A stretch of DNA of 64,000 bases, from NCBI RefSeq assembly GCF_010858045.1, contig NZ_JAAGVC010000025.1, positions 16,548 to 80,547 of the forward strand, written 5' to 3'. Each line of letters opens with the position of its first letter. Position 1 is the stretch's first letter. Made by a program: the position numbers and the translations under genes. The notes beneath the pieces were generated by a model that saw only the letters and a list, made by a program, of their open reading frames with translations, was not told the DNA's origin and searched no databases. The stretch comes from Nocardia cyriacigeorgica (GTDB lineage Bacteria > Actinomycetota > Actinomycetes > Mycobacteriales > Mycobacteriaceae). This document shows positions 16,601 to 26,851 of the stretch, piece by piece.

Positions 16601-18593
16601 CGTACCACACCGCGGCGAAGGCTTCCACGAAACGCGCGCGCAAGCCGCCGGCCTCGGCATCGAGCGCGTCGGAACGAGTGGCCGATTCCATGAGTTCGGC
16701 GTCGAGATCCGCATCGAGCGCGCTGCGCAGCAGCTCCGCCCGGGCCAGCAGGCCGAAATCGTAGATCCAGCGTTCGCCGCCGGTCTCGCCGGTCGCCGTG
16801 TCGAGCTGGATCTGGTACGGACGTTCGTCCACCACCTCCACACCGAGGCTTTGCAGCACGGGCAGCACCTGGCTCAATGAGACGCCGGTGCCACCGATGT
16901 ACAGGCTGAATCGCCACGAGCCCGGCGCCGCGTCGGGCTGGCGATACAGATGCTGGTCGATATCGCCCTCGGTGAGGTGCTCCAGACGCGCGATGTCGGC
17001 CAGTGCCCTGGCGGGTGCGAAATCCTGCTTGTAGCCCTCGGGGAAGGCGTCGGCGTAGCGATCGACCACGCCAGGGTCGAGCACGGTCGACGTGCTGACC
17101 GCATCGTCGAGGTGATCGTCCCAGGTATGGCTGGCGGCATCGAGCAACCGCTGGATGCGCAGCCTGTTCTCTTCGGAGGTATCCGCCGACGCGGGCAGCT
17201 GCCCCTGCGCGCCGGCCTCGGCCTCGGGCATGCGCACGGTGAAATACACACTGGCGAGCTCACTTTCGCTCACCCGCGCGGAGTAGTCGATCGACACGCC
17301 GCCCAATTCGCGGACCAGGATTTCCTGCATCTCCAGCCGCACCGCGGTGGTGTAGCGGTCGCGCGGCAGGTACACCATGCACGCGACGAATCGGCCGAAG
17401 CCGTCCGCGCGCATGAACAACCGCACCTGCCTGCGCAGCCTGACGTTCAATACCGCGGTCGCGGTGCGTCGCAGTGTCTCGGTATCGGAGGAGAACAGTT
17501 CGGTGCGCGGGAATGATTGGATGACCTCGAGCATCCCCTGCCCGGAGAACGAATCCAGATCGAAGCCGCTGTCCTCGATCGCCGACCGCACCCGCCGCGA
17601 GATCACCGGGATGTCGAGCACGTTCTCGTGCACGGCGGTCACCGTGAAGACCCCGATGAACAAATGCTGCCCGACGACCTCGCCGCTCTCGTCGAGATCG
17701 GCGACGCCGACGAAGTACGGATATACCGATCGGTGCACGGTGGCGGGCACGAGTCCCTGGGTGAGCATGAGCAGTGGCTGCTCCCCGGTGATGGCCGGGA
17801 CGTCGAAATCGGTGCCGACGCCAGGACGCAGCACGCCGAGGCACGAATCCGGCACCACCTCGGGGCGCGCGTCATCGTCGGCGGCCTCGCGGTACCTGGC
17901 GTAACCGAGCACCGTGAAATGACCACTGGCCAACCAGCGCAACAGATTCGCGCAGTCGGTCAGGTCGACCGCCGGAAACGGCGCCTTTGCGGCGGTCGCC
18001 GCCCGATCGAGCTCGTCGGCCAGTGTGCTCTGGGCCGTCCGGATCGCGGCGGTATCGCCGATGACCTGACGCACGTCGTCCACGACCACCGGCATCGACG
18101 CCTCGACCCGGTCGAGGACCGCCCGGCTGGTGGACGGATGCAGTTGCAGATGCATCCAGCTCTCCCGCAGACCGGGTTCGCCGTTGGCGTCCACCTCATG
18201 CGGTTTGGCGTCGATCAGGCGGCCGTCGGTGTCGCGTTCGGCCTCGAAGATCGGATGGATCACCTCGCTGACGCTGACTCCCATCCGGCTCAGCGACGAG
18301 GTGATCGACTCCACCAGCAGCGGCATGTCATCGGTGACCACCTGGACCGCGGCGCCGAGACCGGACCCGTCGTCGGGGTGATACACCCGGACGAGGGCCC
18401 GGCCCGGACTGCGCGTCATCGCCAGTTCCAGATGCCTGCGGAAGATCTGGGTGATCCCGGTGATCGCGCAGTCCACATCGCCCGCGTCGACGTGACGGAA
18501 GTATGCCTCTTCCAGCGCCGCGAGATCGCCGCGCAACGGTTGCGGCACCCCCGCGACCCACGCCGCACCGGACAATTCCGACGAGACCGTCAT
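13659..18593 (-). CDS. gdh: NAD-dependent glutamate dehydrogenase, large (L_180-type) class
   Basis: This enzyme deaminates glutamate to 2-oxoglutarate with NAD. From the chosen ATG (MTVSSELSG, GGGAG upstream) it has 1644 residues, against about 1620 in mycobacteria. The N-terminal half holds ACT-like regulatory segments and the HTWDD-HLDD region. The catalytic core contains GAVARGGLRWSDRLEDFRTE and VPVGAKGGFVVKQ, followed by the NAD-binding blocks GIGDMSGDVFGNGML and GEGGNLGATALGR. In mycobacteria this enzyme is inhibited by the FHA protein GarA, which is encoded elsewhere. The downstream thioesterase overlaps it. A GTG 57 bases upstream is an alternative start. Confidence 0.95.
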   Translation of the reverse strand: MTVSSELSGAAWVAGVPQPLRGDLAALEEAYFRHVDAGDVDCAITGITQIFRRHLELAMTRSPGRALVRVYHPDDGSGLGAAVQVVTDDMPLLVESITSSLSRMGVSVSEVIHPIFEAERDTDGRLIDAKPHEVDANGEPGLRESWMHLQLHPSTSRAVLDRVEASMPVVVDDVRQVIGDTAAIRTAQSTLADELDRAATAAKAPFPAVDLTDCANLLRWLASGHFTVLGYARYREAADDDARPEVVPDSCLGVLRPGVGTDFDVPAITGEQPLLMLTQGLVPATVHRSVYPYFVGVADLDESGEVVGQHLFIGVFTVTAVHENVLDIPVISRRVRSAIEDSGFDLDSFSGQGMLEVIQSFPRTELFSSDTETLRRTATAVLNVRLRRQVRLFMRADGFGRFVACMVYLPRDRYTTAVRLEMQEILVRELGGVSIDYSARVSESELASVYFTVRMPEAEAGAQGQLPASADTSEENRLRIQRLLDAASHTWDDHLDDAVSTSTVLDPGVVDRYADAFPEGYKQDFAPARALADIARLEHLTEGDIDQHLYRQPDAAPGSWRFSLYIGGTGVSLSQVLPVLQSLGVEVVDERPYQIQLDTATGETGGERWIYDFGLLARAELLRSALDADLDAELMESATRSDALDAEAGGLRARFVEAFAAVWYGRAEADGLNELVLRARMPWREVAILRTYARYLQQAGFPYSQTNIARVLLNYPEAARLFTDLFAAKFDPDAHSTERAAELETQVRTQIDQVVSLDADRILRAILGLISATLRTNYYVTGDDGRARDYISMKVEPREIAELPKPRPQFEIFVYSPRVEGVHLRFGAVARGGLRWSDRLEDFRTEILGLVKAQAVKNAVIVPVGAKGGFVVKQPPAATGDAGADRQAMMAEGVACYRTFISGLLDVTDNVDLATGAVLPPARVVRRDGDDTYLVVAADKGTATFSDVANEVAKSYGFWLGDAFASGGSAGYDHKAMGITARGAWESVKRHFQEMGIDTQAEDFTVVGIGDMSGDVFGNGMLLSEHIRLVAAFDHRHIFLDPNPDAASSFAERRRMFELPRSSWADYDTSLISEGGGVWDRTVKSVPISPQARQALGLADEVTALSPPELVRAILLAPVQLLWNGGIGTYIKASTESNADVGDKSNDAVRVDGNQLRVNVIGEGGNLGATALGRIEFCRNGGKMNTDALDNSAGVDCSDHEVNIKVLLDGVVSAGLLPDSERNPLLASMTDEVAQMVLRDNVSQNFLMGLSRSDAPRMLNVHRRVIDDLEQRRGLDRELEALPSEPEMKRRHEEGTGLTSPELANLLAHVKLALKGDLLESDLPDMAYFATRLPEYFPSPLRGRFGTAIKKHRLRREILTTMIVNEVVDYGGITYAHRLNEEVGATASDSVRAFTAVTEIFGLHDIWARIRTADTSVAIRDELELETKRTLDRASRWLLTNRPQPIAVGAEVNRYSRGVRELAPKVPGWLRGHHVTSLTDRSAELIAHGAPTDLATEVYGLLNLFPLLDVIDIADITDRTGDEVGSLYYALNEHLKIDWLLEAVSHLERGDRWHALARLALRDDMYSSLRSLTLDVLSGGDPEETADEKIAYWESKNQSRLGRARAALSELFESGTHDLATLSVAARQVRSMVSGAGTQSEVSR

Positions 18594-18689
18594 GTTTTCG
18601 CCAACTCCCTCGGATTCGGTTCCGCAACAAAGTGACGCCGGTCTCGACACTAGTCCCGCACCCGGAAGGTAGGGGCAAAAGCTTTGCGG

Positions 18690-20366
<1,677 letters not shown>

Positions 20367-20438
20367 GAGCAAAGCCTATCGGTGCGAGGAATGATGGATC
20401 GAAGCAGAGCCAGCGCCCACGCTCGGCGCGCAGGTGCG

Positions 20439-20954
20439 TCAGGCGTCGACGGGTTCGTGGTCGGGAGTCCGGGGCGGTGCCTGCGCGGAGATCTCCGCGT
20501 CCACCTGCTGCCCGTCGCCCCCGTGCTCTCGACCATCAGCGCCTGAGTGCCCAGCAGTATTCCCCATCCCGGCCTCCTCGGCATTCGCGGCATGCCGCCA
20601 GCGGTGCACCACTGCCGTGCACCTGGACAGATCCGGGCCGACGGCGCTGGCCCGCATCTCCAGATCGCGCCGGTCGACGCCGTCCCGGGTGCGGTATTCG
20701 TTGGTCCGCAGCTGGCCGTAGGCGATGATCGGATCGCCGCGGCCGATGGACGCGTCCACGCCCGCGACCAGCTTGCGCCAGCAGCTCACGGTCAGGAACA
20801 ACGTCCCGTTGTCCACCCATTCGCCGGAGCCGCGGTCGAGCCTGCGGGAGGTGCTCGCCATCCGGAAGGTCAGCACCTGCTCTCCGCCCGGCAGTTCCCT
20901 GGTGACCGGCTGCGTGACCACGGTCCCCACCACCGTCGATATCGCCTCGTACAT
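20439..20954 (-). CDS. ssbB: Single-stranded DNA-binding protein paralogue (SsbB type)
   Basis: From the ATG with GGGGTG upstream the protein has 171 residues (MYEAISTVVGTVVTQPVTRELPGGEQVLTFRMAS). The OB-fold signatures are VLTFRMASTSRR, GTLFLTVSCWRKLV and GDPIIAYGQLRTNEYRTRDGVDRRDLEMRASAVGPDLSR. The C-terminus ends HEPVDA instead of the DDDIPF tip used by the essential SSB to recruit partners. It is therefore an accessory SsbB-type protein. It lies upstream of ettA, as Rv2478c does in M. tuberculosis. Confidence 0.88.
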   Translation of the reverse strand: MYEAISTVVGTVVTQPVTRELPGGEQVLTFRMASTSRRLDRGSGEWVDNGTLFLTVSCWRKLVAGVDASIGRGDPIIAYGQLRTNEYRTRDGVDRRDLEMRASAVGPDLSRCTAVVHRWRHAANAEEAGMGNTAGHSGADGREHGGDGQQVDAEISAQAPPRTPDHEPVDA

Positions 20955-21251
20955 GTGTCCACCCCTTCGTCGACTCCCCGGGCGCCCGACGCTGTGCCGG
21001 TCGCATGTCGCTCGCCTGACGGGAGACCCGATGGCCCTCCGCCCCGATGGCGGATGAGCTGCGCGAGCAACGTCCCCAGCATGCGCCCGAACCGGCACCG
21101 ACGACAGAGCGAAATCCGCGCTTGTGGATAACTCGGACCGCTGTGAACAGCCGGTGTTCCGCACGATGGCAGCTCCGCATGGCCGCGCGTATCGCGCACA
21201 ACCGCCCGATGCCGAATCTCACGACAACGAGCTCGGCGCTGCCGGATGCGC

Positions 21252-22220
21252 CTAGAACGTGGTCAGATCGGTGTTGGCCCCGCACAGCACCACCACCGGC
21301 CGCTCCCCCGCCGCCGGCACATACACCCCGCTGCGGATCGCGGCCAGCGCCGTCGCCCCGGCCAGCTCCACCACCAGGCGGAACTCCCGCCACAGGTATT
21401 CCCGCGCGTCCGCGATGGCATCGTCGGTGACCAGCACCGATCCCACGTCGTAGCGGCGGGCGATATCGAAGGCGATATCGCCGATCCGTGAGGCTCCGAG
21501 CGCATCGGCCGCGATGCTGGACACCTCGACCTCGACCGGGCGTCCCGCGGCCACCGCCGCGTGCAGCGTCGGCACCCCTTCCGGCTCCACGCCGATCACC
21601 CGCTGCCTGCGTCCGAGCGCGGCGGCGATACCGGCGACCAGGCCGCCGCCGCCAACGGCCACCAGCACCGGCGGACGGCCACGGACCTGCTCCTCGATTT
21701 CGAGCCCGACCACGCCGGCGCCCGAGACCACAGCGGGCAGGTCATAGGCATGCAATTGCAGCGCACCGCGTTCGACCGCCAGTTCGCTCGCGTAGCCGTA
21801 CGCCTCGGCGTAGGTGGTGCCGTGCCAGAGCACCTCGGCCCCGTAGGACCACATGGCAGCCACCTTCGTGTGCGGCGCCGACTCGGGAACCACCACCGTG
21901 CACGTCTTGCCGAGGGCCGCGGCCGCGAGTGCCGCGGCGATCCCCGCGTTGCCACCGGAGGCGATGACGACGTGCTCGATATCTTCGCCCGATTCCAGCA
22001 GCGCGTTGAAGCTGCCGCGGGCCTTGAAGGTGCCGCCGTGCTGCAGGTGCTCGAGCTTGAGCGTGACCGGCACCGGTCCGGCCGGGCCGGTCACCGTGGT
22101 GTGGAAGACCGGTGTGCGGCGGATCCGCCCGGCCAGCCGCCTGCGGGCCGCGCGCACATCCGAGCGATATACCCGGGCGAACGGCCGTTGCCGTGGCGAG
22201 GACGTCTTCTGATCGGTCAT
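21252..22220 (-). CDS. PLP-dependent serine/threonine dehydratase family enzyme
   Basis: The 322-residue fold-type II PLP enzyme carries the Schiff-base lysine in GGTFKARGSFNAL (about Lys66). It also has the substrate loop ASGGNAGIA, the phosphate-binding glycine loop VAVGGGGLVAGIAAAL and the end block VVVLCGANTDLTTF. That is the threonine ammonia-lyase/serine racemase architecture without a regulatory ACT domain, so it is a catabolic-type dehydratase or racemase. Its ATG overlaps the stop of the upstream CopD-CtaG gene, which looks incidental functionally but implies one transcript. Confidence 0.88.
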   Translation of the reverse strand: MTDQKTSSPRQRPFARVYRSDVRAARRRLAGRIRRTPVFHTTVTGPAGPVPVTLKLEHLQHGGTFKARGSFNALLESGEDIEHVVIASGGNAGIAAALAAAALGKTCTVVVPESAPHTKVAAMWSYGAEVLWHGTTYAEAYGYASELAVERGALQLHAYDLPAVVSGAGVVGLEIEEQVRGRPPVLVAVGGGGLVAGIAAALGRRQRVIGVEPEGVPTLHAAVAAGRPVEVEVSSIAADALGASRIGDIAFDIARRYDVGSVLVTDDAIADAREYLWREFRLVVELAGATALAAIRSGVYVPAAGERPVVVLCGANTDLTTF

Positions 22221-24256
22221 TTGCGTACCGCCCGGTCGCGTTGGGCGAGTTCGGCGAACATGGCATTGTGCGCCGCGAGGTCCGCGTCGTGATCGCGTTC
22301 GGCGGCCCGGTCGGTGCGCTGGGCCAGTCGCTGATCACTGCGCGACCACTGGATCAGCAGCGCCAGCATCACCACCACCAGCGGCACTTCACCGCTGGCC
22401 CAGGCCAGGCTGCCGCCGGTGCGCTGATCGCCGAGCAGGTCGGTATTCCAGTCCAGCCCGAGGCTGCGGTAGAACCAGCCGCCGAGCACCGTGGTGGTGC
22501 TCATCAGGGCGACGCCGAAGAAGGCATGGAACGGCAGCGAACCGAACACCATGCCCAGTTTGGTCAGCGGCTGCACCTGCCGTGGCTTGGGATCGATGCC
22601 GATCACGACCCAGTAGAAGAGGTAGCCGCTGAGCAGGAAGTGCAGGTTCATCAAGAGGTGCGCGGCGTGCGAGTCGACGAAGTTGTCGAAGATGCCGCCC
22701 AGGTAGAGGGCGTAGAAGCCGCCGACGAAGATCACCGAGGCCACCACCGGCTGGGTCAGCGCCCGCGACACCGGGTTGTGCACCGCCGCCAGGATCCATT
22801 CGCGCGGACCCGGCACACCGCCGCGCCCGGCCGGCGGCAGCGCACGCAGCGCCAGGGTCACCGCGCCGCCGAGCGCCAGCAGGATCGGCACCAGCATCGA
22901 CAACGCCATATGCGCACCCATGTGCACGCTGAACATGGCGGGCATGTACCTGCCGACCCCCGAGGAGGTCGTGAACAGCAAGATCACACATCCCGACAGC
23001 CAGGCAATGGTTCGCCCGATCGGCCACGCGTCGCCACGCGCGCGCAGCCGCCGCACCCCGAGCAGATACAGCACGGCGAGCACGATCGCCGCGGTTCCGA
23101 AGATCAGGTCGAAGCGCCAATCAAACAGCAGCCGCGTCACGGTAGGCGGTCCGGCCAGTTCGTAGCCGAGTTCCACCTCGACCGGGGTCGGCACGCTGCG
23201 CGGCGGTGGTGGCGGAGTGCGGCCGAGTCCGGCGGCCAGGCCGATCGTCGCGGCGAAGATCAGCACCTCGACCGCCGCGAAGCGGATCAGCGCGGAACGG
23301 TCCTTCGGATCGGCGGCCAGGGCGGGTAGCGCCGCCCGGCGCTGGAAGAAGCCGAACACACCGAGCACGACGAGCGCGGCGGCCTTGGCCAGCACCAGCC
23401 GGCCGTACGTGCTGGTGAACAACTCATCCAGCGGCACCCGCACCCAGGAATTGATCACACCGCTGGCCGCGATGACGATGAACGCCACCGTCGCGATCCC
23501 GGAGAATCGGCGCGCGGCGATCTCGGTGTGGGTGCCATCACGCAGCGCGTGCGCCAGCACCGCGAAGAGTCCGCCCACCCAGACAGCGGCCGAGATCAGA
23601 TGCAGGATCAGGCTGTTGGTGGCGACGTCGTGCGACCCGCCGGAGGAGGAGTGGCCGGTGAAGGCCAGCGGCATCATGGTGGCGATCGCCGCGCCGAACA
23701 GCACCGGGGTCCAGCCCCAGCGCAGCGCCAGGCGGCAGCCCACCGCGACGATCAACGCGAAGATCACCGTCGTCCGCCACGCACCGGCCAGCGCGACCTG
23801 ATCGATCGCGCCCCACAGTTCCGTCGGCGCGAGTACCTCACCGACGGGGCGGCCGGTGGTGTCGGACACCGTCAGCGGCACCAGCAGTGCGGCGCAACAG
23901 GCCCAGGCCACGGCCATATTCGAGGCCCTGCGCACCGCGCGATAGCCGCCCACATCGAGCAGGCCGCTCGATTGCGGAGGGATGAGAAACGCGGCGAACA
24001 GCAGCGAACCGACGGTCAGCGCCGCGAACAGGTCCGACAGCGCGCGGACCGCGGGCATGCCGTAGGTGGTCATGGGCCCGGGGTCGGGGATGCCGAGCAA
24101 GGTCAGCGCCTCGGCCGCCGACAGCCCGACCACCAGCGCGGCGACGACCGCGGTGATCGCACCGGCCAGCACACCCAGCGCCGCGAAGGTCGTCCCCGTG
24201 CCCGGCCGAGAGACCTCGGCAGCGGTGTCGGTGGACGGGCCTTGCGGTGACGACAT
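22217..24256 (-). CDS. Copper-resistance/oxidase-assembly membrane protein, CopD-CtaG fusion
   Basis: The chosen ATG (MSSPQGPSTD) gives 679 residues. The N-terminal half is a CopD-type multi-helix domain (FTGHSSSGGSHDVATNSLILHLISAAVWVGGLFAVLAHAL). The C-terminal half is a CtaG/caa3-assembly domain with PAMFSVHMGAHMALSMLVPILLALG, FVDSHAAHLLMNLHFLLSGYLFYWVVIGIDP and PFHAFFGVALM. Conserved His and Met residues in the helices suit copper handling. The same two-domain layout exists in mycobacteria (Rv0102 as I recall). It may supply copper to cytochrome oxidase; this is inference from domain names. Confidence 0.85.
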   Translation of the reverse strand: MSSPQGPSTDTAAEVSRPGTGTTFAALGVLAGAITAVVAALVVGLSAAEALTLLGIPDPGPMTTYGMPAVRALSDLFAALTVGSLLFAAFLIPPQSSGLLDVGGYRAVRRASNMAVAWACCAALLVPLTVSDTTGRPVGEVLAPTELWGAIDQVALAGAWRTTVIFALIVAVGCRLALRWGWTPVLFGAAIATMMPLAFTGHSSSGGSHDVATNSLILHLISAAVWVGGLFAVLAHALRDGTHTEIAARRFSGIATVAFIVIAASGVINSWVRVPLDELFTSTYGRLVLAKAAALVVLGVFGFFQRRAALPALAADPKDRSALIRFAAVEVLIFAATIGLAAGLGRTPPPPPRSVPTPVEVELGYELAGPPTVTRLLFDWRFDLIFGTAAIVLAVLYLLGVRRLRARGDAWPIGRTIAWLSGCVILLFTTSSGVGRYMPAMFSVHMGAHMALSMLVPILLALGGAVTLALRALPPAGRGGVPGPREWILAAVHNPVSRALTQPVVASVIFVGGFYALYLGGIFDNFVDSHAAHLLMNLHFLLSGYLFYWVVIGIDPKPRQVQPLTKLGMVFGSLPFHAFFGVALMSTTTVLGGWFYRSLGLDWNTDLLGDQRTGGSLAWASGEVPLVVVMLALLIQWSRSDQRLAQRTDRAAERDHDADLAAHNAMFAELAQRDRAVRK

Positions 24257-24402
24257 ACGACTGAGGGTAGTCGGCAGCGCCGACCCGGCGTGCCCGGCCC
24301 GGCGCCTCACTCCCCTCCCGCGCACCCCCTCACCAGAGCTGGACGGTCGCTATACTTTTCCGCTGGACACCACGACCGAAGTCGGCCATGGTGGAACCCA
24401 CT

Positions 24403-24479
24403 GCCTCCGTAGCTCAGTTGGATAGAGCAAGGGCCTTCTAATCCCTAGGTCGCAGGTTCGATTCCTGCCGGGGGCGCCA
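24403..24479 (+). tRNA. tRNA-Arg (anticodon TCT)
   Basis: A complete cloverleaf is visible. The acceptor stem pairs GCCTCCG with CGGGGGC (one G-U), the D stem GCTC with GAGC, and the T arm GCAGG-TTCGATT-CCTGC. The anticodon loop CTTCTAA holds TCT, read as arginine AGA. The last anticodon-stem pair is a C-T mismatch. CCA is encoded. Confidence 0.93.
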
Positions 24480-24646
24480 GTCCGCGGTGGCCTGCCGATT
24501 GCGGGTCACCGCGGTAGTACCCAGACCTCCTCCGGCACAAACACCAAGGGACAGTCCGAACGGCGAAAGCTTCGACGCGGACGTCCCCGGCGATGCCGAT
24601 CTCCTCGTGGAACACCGCCCCGATGTGCGGCACGTCACATCTCGAC

Positions 24647-24674
24647 GTGTCACGTTTCGACCGGCCACGGTGTC
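24647..24674 (+). promoter_or_regulatory. ECF41-like promoter candidate before the oxidoreductase
   Basis: TGTCACG at 24647-24653 is followed after 17 bases by TGTC at 24671-24674. ECF41 sigma factors are remembered to use TGTCACA and CGTC elements, so this is a near match. It lies only eight bases before the ATG of the operon's first gene, which would make the transcript almost leaderless. Confidence 0.4.
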
Positions 24675-24682
24675 TTGGAGGC

Positions 24683-25864
24683 ATGTCTGAACACAGCACA
24701 TCGAACAAGGTCGTCGTAGTCGGCGGTGGCTACGCCGGGGCGCTGGCCGCCAACCGGCTGCGGGTGCGCCCCGGCCTGGACATCACCCTGGTCAACCCGC
24801 GCGCGAGATTCGTCGACCGGGTCCGGCTCCACCAGTTCGTGGCCGGTACCGGCGAGGCCGAGGTCGACTACGGCACGCTGCTGGCCGACGAGGTTCGCTT
24901 GGTCGTCGACCGAGCCACCCGCATCGATACCGCTGCCCACCAGGTCGAACTGGAGTCCGGGAGCACGCTGGACTACGACTACCTCGTCTACGCGGTCGGA
25001 AGCACCGCGACGATGCCGTCCGTGCCGGGCGCGGCCGAATTCGCCTTCTCCCTGGCCGAGTTCGAGCCCGCCCAGCGGCTGCGCGCGAGGCTCGACGAGG
25101 TGCCGCTCGACGCTCCGATCACCGTGGTGGGCGGCGGGTTGACCGGCATCGAGACCGCTGCCGAACTGGCCGAACGCGGCCGCACGGTCACCCTGGTGTG
25201 CGGCGGGGCCCTGGCACCGACGTTCGGTGCGCCGGGGCGCAGGTCCATCGCCGCATGGCTGTCCCGGCGCGGTGTCGGTGTACTCGACAACGAGGAGGTG
25301 GCCGAGGTCCGACCGGACGCGGTCGCCCTCGGCGGCGGTGCCGTGCGGTCGAGCGCGATCACCATCTGGGCAGCCGGCTTCGGCGTGCCCGAGCTGGCCC
25401 GAGCCAGCGGGCTGCGCACCGACTCGCTCGGCCGACTGCTCACCGATGAGACGCTGACCAGCCTCGACGACGACAGAGTGGTTGCGGCGGGCGATGCCGC
25501 GGCGCCGTCGGGAGTGCCGCTGCGCATGAGTTCCTATGCCGCCGGGCCACTGGGCGCACAGGCGGTCGACACCGTGCTGAGCCGCCTCGCCGGAACCGAA
25601 CCAGCGGTGGTCAGCGTGGCGTTTTCCGGGGCATGCGTCAGCCTGGGTCGGCGCAGCGGCGTGCGCCAACTCGCCCGCAAGGACGACACCCCGGTGAAGG
25701 CTTACATCGGCGGCCGCCCCGGAGCGGCGATCAAGGAGCTGACCGCCGGGCTCGGGGTGTCGAAGGTTCGCCGCGAGGCCCGCAAGCCCGGTTCGCTGAG
25801 GTGGCCGAAGGGCGGTGCCAGGCCCGAGCGTCCGGTCGCGGCACAGGAAGTCACGTCGCCGTGA
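24683..25864 (+). CDS. FAD-dependent NAD(P)H oxidoreductase (NDH-2-like)
   Basis: The 393-residue protein has an N-terminal FAD-binding Rossmann motif (VVVVGGGYAGALAANRL) and a second nucleotide motif VVGGGLTGIETAAELAERG near residue 145. It also has the FAD-closing block DRVVAAGDAAAPSGVPLRMS. This is the pyridine nucleotide-disulphide oxidoreductase fold without the redox-active CxxxxC pair, close to type II NADH dehydrogenases. The ATG follows TTGGAGG closely. Its stop overlaps the GTG start of the sigma factor gene, so the two form an operon. ECF41 sigma genes are known to be paired with oxidoreductase genes, which fits. Confidence 0.88.
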   Translation: MSEHSTSNKVVVVGGGYAGALAANRLRVRPGLDITLVNPRARFVDRVRLHQFVAGTGEAEVDYGTLLADEVRLVVDRATRIDTAAHQVELESGSTLDYDYLVYAVGSTATMPSVPGAAEFAFSLAEFEPAQRLRARLDEVPLDAPITVVGGGLTGIETAAELAERGRTVTLVCGGALAPTFGAPGRRSIAAWLSRRGVGVLDNEEVAEVRPDAVALGGGAVRSSAITIWAAGFGVPELARASGLRTDSLGRLLTDETLTSLDDDRVVAAGDAAAPSGVPLRMSSYAAGPLGAQAVDTVLSRLAGTEPAVVSVAFSGACVSLGRRSGVRQLARKDDTPVKAYIGGRPGAAIKELTAGLGVSKVRREARKPGSLRWPKGGARPERPVAAQEVTSP

Positions 25865-26838
25865 CCGCCGACGAGCACGCCGAGCGGTTCACCCTGCTGC
25901 GGCCGCTGCTGTTCACGATTGCCTACGAAGTACTCGGCTCGGCGATCGAGGCCGACGACGTATTACAGGACAGCTATCTGCGATGGGCCGACGTCGACCT
26001 GGCGACGGTACGAGACACCAAGTCCTACCTCGCGCGGCTGGTGACCCGTCAATCGCTCAACGCCTTGCGGGCCAGCGTGCGACGGCGCGAGGACTACGTC
26101 GGCCCCTGGCTGCCCGAGCCCGTGCTGCTCGACGAGAACGACGCGGCGGCCGACGTGGTACTCGCCGAATCGGTGTCCATGGCGATGCTCGTGATCCTCG
26201 AAACGCTCACACCCGACGAACGCGTGGTGTTCGTACTGCGTGAGGTATTCGGCTTCTCGCACCACGATATCGCCTCGGCGGTAGGCAAATCGGTGCCGAC
26301 GGTGCGGCAGGCCGTGCACCGTGCCCGCAAGCACGTACAGGCCAGGCGCAGGCGTTTCGAACCCGCCGACACCGCTACCGCGGCCCGGATCACCCAGCAG
26401 TTCATGGCGGCGGCCATGACCGGCGATATGGACGGACTGCTCGCGCTACTGGCGAAGGACGCCACCCTCATCGCCGACGGCGGTGGCAAGGCCGCCGCGG
26501 CACGCCATCCGGTGGTCGGCGGGCAGACGGTGGCCGCCCGCCTGGTGAATCTCTTCCACAGGGGGCGGGCGCTGCCGAGCCTGCGGATCGAGACGGCCCA
26601 TTGCAATGGCGCGCCCGCGCTGGTCGCCTACCGCGGCGACCGGCTGGAGGGGGTATTCCTGTTCGAGATCACCGACGACGAGATCACCAACATCTATGCC
26701 ATCCGCAATCCGGACAAGCTGCTCTCGGTGACCGTGCCGCGCCGGCTCAGCCGGCAGCGGGAACCCGGCCTTACCGCAGGGCAGGCAGCCGATGACACAC
26801 GCACCGGGCTCACCACTCCACACCACGAATCGATGTGA
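25861..26838 (+). CDS. ECF41-type sigma factor with SnoaL-like C-terminal domain (SigJ-like)
   Basis: From the GTG overlapping the preceding stop the protein has 325 residues. Region 2 (FTIAYEVLGSAIEADDVLQDSYLRW) and region 4 (LTPDERVVFVLREVFGFSHHDIASAVGKSVPTVRQAVHRARKHV) are complete. A SnoaL-like domain follows at about 180-295 with DGGGKAAAARHPVVGG and ends with the NPDKL motif (IYAIRNPDKL), both diagnostic of ECF41. These factors need no classical anti-sigma factor; the C-terminal domain itself modulates activity. The promoter-like element before the upstream gene suggests self-regulation. Confidence 0.9.
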   Translation: MTADEHAERFTLLRPLLFTIAYEVLGSAIEADDVLQDSYLRWADVDLATVRDTKSYLARLVTRQSLNALRASVRRREDYVGPWLPEPVLLDENDAAADVVLAESVSMAMLVILETLTPDERVVFVLREVFGFSHHDIASAVGKSVPTVRQAVHRARKHVQARRRRFEPADTATAARITQQFMAAAMTGDMDGLLALLAKDATLIADGGGKAAAARHPVVGGQTVAARLVNLFHRGRALPSLRIETAHCNGAPALVAYRGDRLEGVFLFEITDDEITNIYAIRNPDKLLSVTVPRRLSRQREPGLTAGQAADDTRTGLTTPHHESM

Positions 26839-26851
26839 CAGGTAAACCGCG

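Noticed and set aside
13743..16880. A 1045-codon open frame on the plus strand within gdh
   Set aside because: It is antisense to the well-supported gdh and carries no family motif.
24403..24479. tRNA-Arg as an integration site for the adjacent accessory cluster
   Set aside because: No integrase gene or repeated 3' tRNA end was found up to 30 kb, so there is no support for integration at this tRNA.
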